Position numbers and translations under genes: made by a program
Notes under the pieces: generated by a model
Seen by the model: the letters and a program-made list of their open reading frames with translations, nothing else
What the model was told of the DNA's origin: nothing
Databases searched by the model: none
Part shown: positions 1-7,631 of the stretch, piece by piece
Position numbering within the stretch: the stretch's first letter is position 1
How the letters are laid out: the number at the start of each line of letters is the position of its first letter
NCBI RefSeq assembly: GCF_019049255.1
Contig: NZ_JAGMUJ010000130.1
Location: 217,894 to 281,893, forward strand
Length of the DNA stretch: 64,000 nt
Reading direction: 5' to 3'
Source: Streptomyces sp. AC558_RSS880
GTDB lineage: Bacteria; Actinomycetota; Actinomycetes; Streptomycetales; Streptomycetaceae

Positions 1-45
1 CGCGCGCACGGCATGCCTGTGCGAAACGGGGGTACACGGGCAGGC

Positions 46-81
46 GCGGTCACCGTCGGAGTCGGCGCCGACGGTGACCGC
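46..81. terminator. Perfect 14-bp stem-loop, probable terminator
   Basis: Arms at 46-59 and 68-81 are perfect inverted repeats (GCGGTCACCGTCGG and its complement) around an 8-nt loop. There is no T-tract, as is common for Streptomyces terminators. It probably ends a gene lying off the left edge. The direction cannot be told from the window. Confidence 0.55.
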
Positions 82-474
82 GGTGCGCGCCGCTCCCGGC
101 TCTTCGCCGGTCGGCAGCCGGTCGGCAGGGTTCTTGCGCCGCGTCGTGGACATGGGCCCGGCCCACTCGGCCCGGGCGGGATCGGCCGGCAGTCGTTCGT
201 CCTCCGGCAGCCCCGCGCGCCGCGGGAACTCCACCGCGTCCCGGCCGGAGTCCGCGAGGTCGGCGGTCTCACCGCGCGGTCACCCGTCGTCCGCCCGCCC
301 GGGCGGCGGGCGCACCGCGACCGGCGCCTTCGTCGTCCTTCCGGGATCCGGCCGGCACCGCCGGTATGCGTCCCGGCCCCGCACGTCACCCGACTGGCTC
401 GCCGGACGAGCCGTCCGGGCCCGGTCCGTGCTCGAATGGAAGCGGCCTCCATGCCTACCCGGAGGGAGCTGGGA
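82..474. other. Intergenic stretch, no supported gene
   Basis: Open frames exist on both strands but are short, Arg/Pro/Gly-rich and have no convincing ribosome-binding site, so I read them as chance frames in GC-rich DNA. The last 20 bases hold the ribosome-binding site of the gene at 475. Confidence 0.5.
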
Positions 475-657
475 ATGCACGAGATGTGGTGCGGTGCAGA
501 CACTTCGGGAGAGCTGGTGTGGCATGTCCTCACGTCGGACAAGTCATCCACGCTCTGCGGAGTGGAGAAGCAGGACGAGTCGACTCACCGGCATGTGACG
601 GACCGGCACTGCTTCTCCTGCATGAAGACGTTCCAGGCCGTCGTCGAGGCGAGCTGA
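475..657 (+). CDS. Small Cys/His-containing protein of unknown function (60 aa)
   Basis: I do not recognise a named family. The start is the ATG at 475 because GGAGGGAG lies 7-12 bases upstream; the frame stays open further 5' but that part has random composition. The protein has a Cys near residue 5, a TLCG motif mid-protein and a C-terminal HCFSCMKTF segment (CxxC), so a small metal-binding or redox fold is possible. There is no signal peptide or membrane segment. It stands alone, tail to tail with the TPR gene that follows on the other strand. Confidence 0.6.
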   Translation: MHEMWCGADTSGELVWHVLTSDKSSTLCGVEKQDESTHRHVTDRHCFSCMKTFQAVVEAS

Positions 658-703
658 GGCCGGCCGCCGTCCGGCTCCGCCGTACCGGCCCGGGCGGGCC
701 GGT

Positions 704-2389
704 TCAGTGGCAGGGGCGGTCCGCGCCGGAGGTCTCCGGACGGTGGGTCTCCAGCCGGCAGAAGCAGGACGCCTCGACGGGCACGTCCGCCAGCGCGGTC
801 GCCTGCCTGAGCTGCTGGGCGATGATCGCCGCCTCCCCGGTCCTCCCGGTGCGCAGCAGGCACTCGTGGAACCCGTGCAGCGCCCAGACGTTGCCCGGGT
901 GCTGCAGGGGCCGGGGCAGGGTGCCGTCGAGGCCGAGGTCGGCCCGGTACACGGCTTCGGCCTCTTCGATGCGGCCCTGCTCCAGCAGCAGCGCCCCGTA
1001 GGCGTGCCGGGTGGGCTGCATCCAGCCCCAGGGCTCGTCGTAGGGCAGGTTGTCGTCCAGCTCGACCGACCGCTCCAGCGCGGCGAAGGCGGTGTCGTAC
1101 TCGCCCTTGCGGTAGGCGAGTTCGCCGTCCAGCATCGCCGACGCGATGGCGAGGATGTCGAGGCAGGTGTTGTTGAACAGCATCCGGGTCCCGGGGACGC
1201 GGTCCACGGCCGCGCGGAAGCGGGCCCGCTCCGCCTCGGCCCCGTCGGTGGCGCCGGTCGCGGAGAGGGCGACGCCCCGCGCGTAGTGGAGCATGGCGGT
1301 GGTCACGCAGTACAGCTCCGGGTCGGCGGGGAACGGCAGCGCCAGGACGTCGTCCCAGCGGCCGAAGCGGATCAGGACGTGGACGCGCATCGCCAGGAAT
1401 CCCTCGAGCCAGTCGGCCATGGGCGGGCTCTGCACCCGGAGGAGTTCCTCGGGGACGGCGGCCTCGAGCCGCGCGGCGGCGTCCAGGGCGACCTGCGACT
1501 GGCCGGCGAACATGGCGCCGTAGATCCTGAAGTGGTGGTTGTGGACGCGGTAGAGCGTGTAGAAGTTCATGGCGCCGGCCCGCTCGAGGTACTTCTCGTC
1601 GGCGGCCACGGCGACGGTGTTGTCGGAGACGACCCGGCGGTAGTCGCCGCACAGCACTTCCAGGTGCGAGGGCATGTGGTGCAGGTGCCCGGCGTCGGGC
1701 ACGGCGCCGCGCAGCCGGTCGGCGACGGTGAGGGCGGCTTCCGGTGTGGGGGACATCTCCATCAGGTGGACGTACAGGTGGAGGACGCCGGGGTGCCGGG
1801 CGCCCGCGTCGGTGGCGAGCGCGCCGTCGAGGACGGCCTTGGCCTCCAGGGTGCGGGCGCCGTCGGCCGGACGGCCGGTCCGCAGGTCCCACAGCTGCCA
1901 GGGGGTGAGGTTCATCAGGGCGTCGGCGCAGAGCGTGGCCACGTCCGGGTCGCCGGGGGCGTCCTCGTACACGGCGAGCATCCGGTCCGCGTAGGGCTCG
2001 TTCCACACCGAGCAGTCCTCGGCGGCCTCCGCCTGCGGGTAGCGGGCGCGCAGGGCCTCGATGAGGGCCCGCTCGACGGGGGTGGCGTGCGCGGCCTTCT
2101 CGTGCGCCCGCTCCACCGCGCCGTGGGTGCGGGCGACGGTGTCGACGAGTTCGGCGCCGTCGAAGGCCTCCCAGGGCTTGTTGTAGTTGGGGCCGAGGGC
2201 GTAGGCGATGCCCCAGTGGGCCATGGCACAGTCCGGGTCGGCCTCGGCCGCCTTCTCGAAACAGGCGACCGCCTCCTCGTGGTTGAACGCGTACGTCCAC
2301 GTCAGACCCCGGTCGAACCAGAGTTGGGCGTCGGCGGAGGAGGTCGTCACGGGCCGGTGGTGGTCGCCGAGGTCGTAGTAGTCGTCCAT
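704..2389 (-). CDS. Tetratricopeptide-repeat protein (561 aa)
   Basis: A large cytosolic TPR protein. TPR-like helices are visible near the N-terminus (WTYAFNHEEAVACFEKAAEADPD) and again near residues 420-480 (AYRKGEYDTAFAALERSVELD). A conserved His-rich stretch, DAGHLHHMPSHLEVLCGDY, lies mid-protein and recalls a family of uncharacterised bacterial TPR proteins of this length. The ATG start is fixed by a near-perfect AGGAGG 7 bases upstream. The same frame stays open upstream into the nitrate reductase remnant, but that is not translated as one protein given this strong internal start. Probably a scaffold or peptide-binding protein; partner unknown. Confidence 0.8.
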   Translation of the reverse strand: MDDYYDLGDHHRPVTTSSADAQLWFDRGLTWTYAFNHEEAVACFEKAAEADPDCAMAHWGIAYALGPNYNKPWEAFDGAELVDTVARTHGAVERAHEKAAHATPVERALIEALRARYPQAEAAEDCSVWNEPYADRMLAVYEDAPGDPDVATLCADALMNLTPWQLWDLRTGRPADGARTLEAKAVLDGALATDAGARHPGVLHLYVHLMEMSPTPEAALTVADRLRGAVPDAGHLHHMPSHLEVLCGDYRRVVSDNTVAVAADEKYLERAGAMNFYTLYRVHNHHFRIYGAMFAGQSQVALDAAARLEAAVPEELLRVQSPPMADWLEGFLAMRVHVLIRFGRWDDVLALPFPADPELYCVTTAMLHYARGVALSATGATDGAEAERARFRAAVDRVPGTRMLFNNTCLDILAIASAMLDGELAYRKGEYDTAFAALERSVELDDNLPYDEPWGWMQPTRHAYGALLLEQGRIEEAEAVYRADLGLDGTLPRPLQHPGNVWALHGFHECLLRTGRTGEAAIIAQQLRQATALADVPVEASCFCRLETHRPETSGADRPCH

Positions 2390-2514
2390 GCGTGCCTCCT
2401 GCGGATGGCCGGCCGCCGGTGACGCCGGCGAGGAACGTCCCCTGGGGACGAAACCGACGATAGCGGGGCACCGGCGTCGGTGCAGGCGCCGGCGGGGACC
2501 GCCACCCGTGCCGG

Positions 2515-2772
2515 TCACGCGCTGACGAGGAGCTGCGGCGACAGCACCTTGATCATCGTGTTGGTCCAGTGCATCCGGCGGAGGGGCTGCGGATGGCAGG
2601 AGGAGACCAGCTCCAGCAGTTCCCGGTCCCGGGTGGCCTGTGCCGCCTGGGCGAGCATCTCCCAGTGGAACTCGTGCTCGGCGCGATGGCGCTCGGCGGC
2701 GGCCGGCAGGTCCTGCTCCAGGTCCCGCTCGTCGTCGTGCAGGGTGCGGAGGGTGAGGGTGACACCGCTCAT
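2515..2772 (-). CDS. Small helical protein of unknown function (85 aa)
   Basis: Starts at an ATG behind GGGACGGGAG. The sequence is largely helical and charged: an N-terminal beta-like MSGVTLTLRTL, then LEQDLPAAAERHRAEHEFHWEMLAQAA. There are no transmembrane segments. It begins exactly where the nitrate reductase remnant ends and was probably translationally coupled to it, so it may be a leftover partner of that locus. Function unknown. Confidence 0.5.
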   Translation of the reverse strand: MSGVTLTLRTLHDDERDLEQDLPAAAERHRAEHEFHWEMLAQAAQATRDRELLELVSSCHPQPLRRMHWTNTMIKVLSPQLLVSA

Positions 2773-3690
2773 GAGCCGCTCCCGTCGTCCCGGTGCCGTC
2801 GGTGCCCGTGTCCTGCCCCGCGCCGCGCCGGGCGACCGGCGCGGCGCGGGCCGCGGCCGTCTTGAACAGGGGCTGCTCGGAGAGCGGGTCCCAGTCGGTG
2901 ACGGTGGTCTCGTCGGCGGCCCGGCCGGGTCCGTCGTCGGGCGGCCGGTGGCCCCGTGGGGTGTCCCAGTAGCCGTAGTGGAAGGGCACGAACACCACGC
3001 CGTCGCGGATCGCGGTGGTCCGCAGCCGGGCCCGGATCGCTCCGCGCGGGGTGGTGACCTGGACCAGGTCGCCGTCGGACAGGCCCTGCACGGCGGCCTC
3101 CGCGGGGGAGATCTCCGCCCACACGTCCGGCGCGGCGGCGTTCGGCTCGGGCGCGCGGCCGGTCTTGGTGCGGGTGGGGAAGTGGTACACGGTGCGGCCG
3201 GTGATCAGCTGGAGGGGGTACCCGGGTGAGGCGTCCTCGTGCGGCGGGAGGTGTTCCGCGGCCTTGATCACCGCCTTGCCGTCCGGGTTGAGGGAGCGGT
3301 ACTCGACCGGGGTGACGGGCGCGCCGGTCACCATGTAGGCGCGGCCGGTCCGGCCGGTGCGGATGATCTCGTGCAGCAGGGCGTTGAGCAGCGCGGCGTT
3401 GGTGCCGGGGCGCGGTGCCGGGCGCACGTCGGCGCGGCGGGCGACGGGGGTGTACCGGGGGTCGACGCACAGCAGCCGGGGCGGTTCGGCCCCCTCCGGG
3501 CGGTCCAGGATCCGCATCCACGGCACCGTCTGGGTCTCCGCCACGTTGTGTCCGAACAGGGCGATGGTGTCGGCGTGGTCGACGTCCTCGTACGAACCGG
3601 GCCGGCCGTCGGAGCCGAAGGTCTCCTTGAGGGCCTCGGCGGCCGTCGCCGTGCACAGGCGGGTGTCGCCGTCGAGCTGTCCAAGGTCCG
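2773..3690 (-). pseudogene. nasA: Remnant of a NasA-type molybdopterin oxidoreductase (assimilatory nitrate reductase)
   Basis: The translation shows two separated pieces of a Mo-bisMGD oxidoreductase. One has the text LGQLDGDTRLCTATAAEALK followed by DHADTIALFGHNVAETQ and LLCVDPRYTPVA (mid-protein cofactor region). The other has the C-terminal molydopterin-dinucleotide domain: PLQLITGRTVYHFPTRTKTG, WAEISPAEA, GDLVQVTTPRGAI, and the usual end WDPLSEQPLFKTAA. The N-terminal 4Fe-4S domain and several hundred residues between the pieces are missing. There is no proper start, and no stop before the next genes. An intact enzyme would be roughly 700 residues or more. I infer at least two deletions. 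Confidence 0.75.
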
Positions 3691-3909
3691 GCCTCCCACG
3701 GGAAACGGTGTCGCCCCGCGAGTACCCCCTCTGCGGAGCGCAAGCGCTCACATGGGGCGTCCGGTACGGTGCTTTGTGTGGTTTCGAGCGATCGGCGCGT
3801 CATTCCTTCCGGGCGACGTTCGCCGACGGGCTGGCACGGCCCCTTCACGGCTCCCTAGGATGTACTCCCTGTCCAGCCAGTCCAGTTGGCGCGGCCCGCA
3901 GGGGGAACG

Positions 3910-4731
3910 ATGCACACCGGTAAGCAGCTGTCCACCGAGATCGACGCGACCGTGCCGACGGCAGCGCGCATGTACGACTACTACCTGGGCGGCAAGGACA
4001 ACTACGCGGCGGACCGTGCCGCGACCGAGGAACTCGACAAGGTCGTGCCCAGCACCCGCCGCCTGGCGCTGAACAACCGGCGCTTCCTCCAGCGGGTGGT
4101 CCGCACCCTCACGCAGGAGTACGGGATACGGCAGTACGTCGACCACGGTTCCGGTCTGCCCACCCAGGACAACGTCCACCAGGTCGCGCAGCGCGTCGAC
4201 CCGACCGCCCACGTGGTGTACGCCGACAACGACCCGATGGTGCTGGTGCACGGCCGTGCCCTGCTGGAGCAGGACCGGCGCACCGCGGTCATCCAGGCCG
4301 ACATGCGCGACACCGACGGGATATTCGGTCACCCGGAGACCCAGCGGCTGATCGACTTCTCCGAGCCGGTGTGCGTGCTGTTCAACTCGGTCTTCCACTG
4401 CATCCCGGACAGTGACACCGACGGTCCGCTCGCCCTGGCCCGCCGGGTGCGCGAGCGGCTGGCGCCGGGCAGCTTCATGGTGACGTGCCAGCTCGTCAGC
4501 GATGACCCGGAGGTCCGCGCGTTCGTCACCGACTTCATGGACCGGGCGACCCACGGGAACTGGGGCCGGGTGCGCGAGAAGAAGGACGTCGAGTCGTACT
4601 TCGAGGGCCTGGAGATCCTGGAGCCGGGCCTGGTGGAGGTGTCCACCTGGCGTCCGGACACCGAGGTGGCGCCCCGTCAGCTCACCCAGGAGTGGATCGA
4701 GTTCGGCGGTGTGGGCCGGCTCCCGCTGTGA
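3910..4731 (+). CDS. SAM-dependent methyltransferase of the PF04672 (DUF574) family
   Basis: The family is abundant in Streptomyces and has a Rossmann methyltransferase fold; substrates are unknown. Diagnostic motifs are MYDYYLGGKDNY at residues 21-32, DHGSGLPT (SAM-binding loop) at 78-85 and YADNDP (acidic ribose-binding loop) at 104-109. The length of 273 aa is normal for the family. I chose the ATG at 3910 because AGGGGGAAC precedes it; a TTG at 3886 is in frame but has no ribosome-binding site. The gene stands alone and is closed by the hairpin at 4745-4785. Confidence 0.88.
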   Translation: MHTGKQLSTEIDATVPTAARMYDYYLGGKDNYAADRAATEELDKVVPSTRRLALNNRRFLQRVVRTLTQEYGIRQYVDHGSGLPTQDNVHQVAQRVDPTAHVVYADNDPMVLVHGRALLEQDRRTAVIQADMRDTDGIFGHPETQRLIDFSEPVCVLFNSVFHCIPDSDTDGPLALARRVRERLAPGSFMVTCQLVSDDPEVRAFVTDFMDRATHGNWGRVREKKDVESYFEGLEILEPGLVEVSTWRPDTEVAPRQLTQEWIEFGGVGRLPL

Positions 4732-4744
4732 TCCCCCGACGCCG

Positions 4745-4785
4745 CGACGCCCCCGCCGGACCGCTCGGGTCCCACGGGGGCGTCG
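4745..4785. terminator. Bidirectional terminator hairpin
   Basis: CGACGCCCCCG at 4745-4755 pairs with CGGGGGCGTCG at 4775-4785, and the loop itself can form a small GGACC/GGTCC stem. It lies between two genes that converge on it (methyltransferase on +, XRE regulator on -). Confidence 0.6.
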
Positions 4786-4803
4786 GCGTGTTCGCGCCCG
4801 CCG

Positions 4804-5724
4804 CTACGCCGTGGCGTAGCGCTCCTTGATCGTCCTGTGGAGCAGTTCCACCGAGTCGCGCGGTTTGAGCGCCTCGTCGGCGAGGCGGTCCAGCGCGATC
4901 CGGTACTCCTCCGTCTCGTCGAGGTCCTCGAGGAAATTGGCGCTCCTGATGTGCTCCAGATAGACCACGTCGGGCAGGTCGAGCCCGCCGAAGCGCAGAT
5001 AGGTCACGGGTATGGCGGGAGCCGACGCGTTCGTCACGTCCAGCGGCACGATCTGCACCGTCACGTTGGGCCGCTCGGCCATCGTCACCAGGTGCTCGAG
5101 CTGCTCGCGCATCACCGCGGGGCTGCCCAGGACGCGCAGCAGCACCGACTCGTCGATGACGGCCCAGAGCTGCGGCGCGGCCTCGCGCAGCAGCAGTTCG
5201 GCGCGGCGCATGCGCAGTTCGACCCGGCGCTGCACCTCGCTCGCCGGGGCGTTCGGCAGCCCCCGCTCGACCACCGCGCGGGTGTAGGCGGCGGTCTGCA
5301 GCAGTCCGGGGACGTACTGGATCTCGAAGGTGCGGATGGTGGCGGCGGCCTCCTGGAGCCCGACCAGACGGTCGAACCACTCGGGCATCAGCCGCTTGTC
5401 GTACCGCTGCCACCAGCCCGGCTCCCCGGCTCGTCGGAGCAGCTTGAGCAGCACCGACGCCTCGTACTCGTCGGTGCCGTACAGCGTCAGCAGGGCCCGG
5501 ACATCGCCCTCGGTCGGCGGGCGGCGGCCCTTGCCCGACTCGATGCGGGACAGCTTCGCCGGACTGAAGCCGACGGAGCGCGCCGCCTGGTCCTGGGACA
5601 GCCCGGCGTCGTCACGGAAGCCTGCCAGCTGCACGCCGACCAGCATCTTCAGCAGGGTCGGAGCGGGCTCGGGCCTGTCCAGATAGGGTTCCAGGCGGGA
5701 GATTCGATGCGACGCGGCGGACAT
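4804..5724 (-). CDS. XRE-family regulator with DUF5753 domain
   Basis: A helix-turn-helix domain occupies about residues 31-85 (AGLSQDQAARSVGFSPAKLSR). It is followed by the DUF5753 domain from about 105 to 290 (WFDRLVGLQEAAATIRTFE, YVPGLLQTAAYTRAV, VIDESVLLR, VTVQIVPL). This is the AbaA/WhiJ-type architecture found in dozens of copies per Streptomyces genome, typically next to a DUF397 gene and a small ATPase, as here. Such regulators influence development and antibiotic production in characterised cases. The start ATG gives the usual length of 306 aa. The DUF397 gene lies 194 bases upstream on the same strand. Confidence 0.9.
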   Translation of the reverse strand: MSAASHRISRLEPYLDRPEPAPTLLKMLVGVQLAGFRDDAGLSQDQAARSVGFSPAKLSRIESGKGRRPPTEGDVRALLTLYGTDEYEASVLLKLLRRAGEPGWWQRYDKRLMPEWFDRLVGLQEAAATIRTFEIQYVPGLLQTAAYTRAVVERGLPNAPASEVQRRVELRMRRAELLLREAAPQLWAVIDESVLLRVLGSPAVMREQLEHLVTMAERPNVTVQIVPLDVTNASAPAIPVTYLRFGGLDLPDVVYLEHIRSANFLEDLDETEEYRIALDRLADEALKPRDSVELLHRTIKERYATA

Positions 5725-5918
5725 CCTGACTCCCAGCAGACCGGCACAAGGGCGCTTTACACTATCGCACCTGACTGTCCCTCACCGCATCCGCGTACGA
5801 AAAGCCCCGAGGAAATGGCGCGTTGGGTTCCGCTTCACCGGCACCGGACCGAACAACCGGCACCAACCCGAACAGAAGGCGCCAACCCGGGCAGCCGGCG
5901 CCGGTCCGTCGCGGGCGT

Positions 5919-6149
5919 TCAGACCAGGTGGTCGAACTCGCCGTCCTTCGCACCGGCCAGGAACGCCGCCAGCTCCGCGGCCGTGTAGACGAGGGCGGGA
6001 CCGTCGGGGTCACGGGAGTTGCGCATCGCGATCCCCCCACCGGCCAGCGGGGCCACCTCGACACAGTTGCCCTCGGCGTTGCTGTGCCGGCTCTTGATCC
6101 AGCGGGCGTCCAACTGGCTGGCCCGCACTCCGTTCCGCACTCCTGGCAC
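5919..6149 (-). CDS. DUF397 domain protein, partner of the XRE regulator
   Basis: A 76-aa single-domain protein: WIKSRHSNAEGNCVEVA followed by IAMRNSRDPDGPALVYTAAE is the DUF397 signature. The GTG start at 6149 is chosen because GAGGAG lies 6 bases upstream; the longer upstream frame is Cys/Arg-rich with no site. DUF397 proteins pair with XRE-DUF5753 regulators in WhiJ-like and Scr-type loci, where they are thought to act antagonistically. The divergent ATPase gene at 6330 completes the usual trio. Confidence 0.88.
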   Translation of the reverse strand: MPGVRNGVRASQLDARWIKSRHSNAEGNCVEVAPLAGGGIAMRNSRDPDGPALVYTAAELAAFLAGAKDGEFDHLV

Positions 6150-6329
6150 CGCTGTCTCCTCGCTGTTCCCGTGTCTCCCCGCACACGGCCCGGATGTCCG
6201 GCCGCGCGCCGGGAAAAATCTCGCGCAATTTCTCGTGCAATTGCACGCGAGCGCTGACAGCGTGGATAATAGCTGCGGCGTCAACCCCCGTGTTGGCGCC
6301 CCGTCCTGACGTCGCATCGGGGAGATGCC

Positions 6330-6851
6330 GTGTCATCACCTGCGCATCCACTGCTCCGGCCACCGGCCACCGCCGCGATACGGACGAGTGGCCGCGGCAC
6401 GGCGGCGGCAGATCCTCGCCGGCCGGAGACGGCCCGCCCCGCGTCCGCCTCGGCCACGCTGCGTCTCGCACGCGGCCGGGAGGGGCTCGCGCGGGCGCGG
6501 TCCTTCACCCGGGACACCCTGCGCGACTGGTCGCTCGGCCACCACTGCGACGACGCCACCCTCATGATCAGCGAGCTCGCCGCCAACGCCGTGACGCACG
6601 CGGCACCGCGGTGCGCGGGTGCGCCGGACATCCGGCTCGGGTTCCGCCTGGAGCCCGCGCACCTGCTGCTCACCGTCTCCGACCCCGACGACCACCCACC
6701 CGTCCGCACACCCGGTGCCGGTTCCGGCCTGGAGGAGGACGGCCGGGGGCTGTGCATCGTCGCCGCCCTGTCCGAGGGATGGGGCTGGACCCCCACCCCT
6801 CCGGCGGGCAAGACGGTGTGGGCCCGGTTGTCGACCCGACCCCCCATCTGA
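6330..6851 (+). CDS. ATP-binding protein, anti-sigma-factor-like (HATPase_c_2)
   Basis: A 173-aa single GHKL ATPase domain of the RsbW/SpoIIAB type. The N box is ISELAANAVTHA at residues 80-91, the G1 box VSDPD at 116-120 and the G2 box EEDGRGLCIV at 135-144. The first 45 residues are a low-complexity Ala/Pro/Arg tail. The GTG start at 6330 has GGGGAG 6 bases upstream. It is divergent from the DUF397/XRE pair, an arrangement typical of AbaA/WhiJ loci, so it probably works with that regulator rather than a neighbouring sigma factor. Confidence 0.85.
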   Translation: MSSPAHPLLRPPATAAIRTSGRGTAAADPRRPETARPASASATLRLARGREGLARARSFTRDTLRDWSLGHHCDDATLMISELAANAVTHAAPRCAGAPDIRLGFRLEPAHLLLTVSDPDDHPPVRTPGAGSGLEEDGRGLCIVAALSEGWGWTPTPPAGKTVWARLSTRPPI

Positions 6852-6880
6852 CACGACTGCCGCGGAAAGGCACCCACGCC

Positions 6881-7426
6881 ATGCGCAGCGCTTCTACGGA
6901 ACAGCCGAGCAGCGAGCGCCCTGTGCGCCACACGTCCCCCACCAAGGTGGCACGGACCACGCCCCTCACGGCACTGTCCCGCGTGCCGTGGGCCGACATG
7001 CAGGACTCCACCGGCTCGGCGGCGGCCATCCCCCTGCTGCTGAACGGCATCGCCTGGGGGGACGCCGACACCGCCCGCGCCGCCCTGGAGGATCTGCGGA
7101 AACGGATCTGCCAGTACGGCTTCGTCACGGAACAGGCGACCGCCGCCGCGGTCCCCTTCCTCTGGGAGCTGGCCCAGCTGCCGCACGTCACCTGCCGGGC
7201 CGGGATCATCCAGCTGCTCAAGGCCATCGCCGACGCCCGGCAGTGGGAGAGCACCGCCACCGCGTATCCCAAGCTGCTCAACCGCAGGGAGAACCCGGTG
7301 GTGTGGGAGCGGGCCGCCCGGCAGGCGGTGCGCGCCCGGCGCGGCGACCTGAACCGGCTGCTGGCCGAGCCGGACACCGAGATCGCCCGCGCCACCACGG
7401 AACTGGCCCGCGCCCTGGCCGACTGA
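6881..7426 (+). CDS. Helical protein of unknown function, possible HEAT-like fold (181 aa)
   Basis: Starts 29 bases after the ATPase gene behind GGAAAGG, so the two are probably co-transcribed. The sequence is rich in short helices (IPLLLNGIAWGDADTARAAL, AAAVPFLWELAQLPHVTCRA, GIIQLLKAIADARQW), which resembles HEAT-type helical repeats found in small Streptomyces proteins. No enzyme motif is visible. An Arg/Ser-rich N-terminal tail of about 35 residues precedes the fold. Function unknown; an adaptor role in the upstream regulatory trio is only a guess. Confidence 0.65.
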   Translation: MRSASTEQPSSERPVRHTSPTKVARTTPLTALSRVPWADMQDSTGSAAAIPLLLNGIAWGDADTARAALEDLRKRICQYGFVTEQATAAAVPFLWELAQLPHVTCRAGIIQLLKAIADARQWESTATAYPKLLNRRENPVVWERAARQAVRARRGDLNRLLAEPDTEIARATTELARALAD

Positions 7427-7439
7427 GGCCGCGGAGCAC

Positions 7440-7554
7440 GGTTTCCGGGGTGGCCCGGTAGAGGAACGCGCGCGACCTTCGGGGGACGAGTCGCGCGCCG
7501 GGGGAGGGTCGCGCGCGGTCAACCGGGGGGACGGCCGCGCGCGACCCGGAAACC
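7440..7554. repeat. Nested inverted-repeat cluster forming a possible cloverleaf
   Basis: An outer inverted pair, GGTTTCCGGG (7440-7449) and CCCGGAAACC (7545-7554), encloses four copies of the 9-mer GCGCGCGAC on alternating strands: + at 7468, - at 7490, - at 7508, + at 7537. These form two hairpins. The second extends to about 15 bp (7506-7520 with 7533-7547, one G-T wobble); its last bases overlap the outer arm. The element may be the terminator of the gene ending at 7426, an operator cluster for the phosphatase gene at 7632, or both. Confidence 0.6.
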
Positions 7555-7631
7555 CACGGAACGGTGACGGCCCGCCGGTCAGGTGGGCGCCGTCCCTCGC
7601 CTCGCGTGGCGCGGCAGTGTAGACATGGCAC

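Noticed and set aside
13..657. 214-residue protein starting at position 13
   Set aside because: The first 150 residues are Arg/Pro/Gly-rich random text; only the last 60, behind a good ribosome-binding site, look like a protein.
704..3751. 1015-residue fusion of a nitrate reductase and a TPR protein
   Set aside because: The middle part (about 330-455) is random Arg/Pro text, the reductase part is incomplete, and a strong AGGAGG sits right before the TPR ATG. I annotate a remnant and a separate gene.
7440..7554. tRNA or other known structured RNA
   Set aside because: The nested stems recall a cloverleaf, but there is no T-loop, anticodon arm or CCA, and stem lengths do not fit a tRNA.
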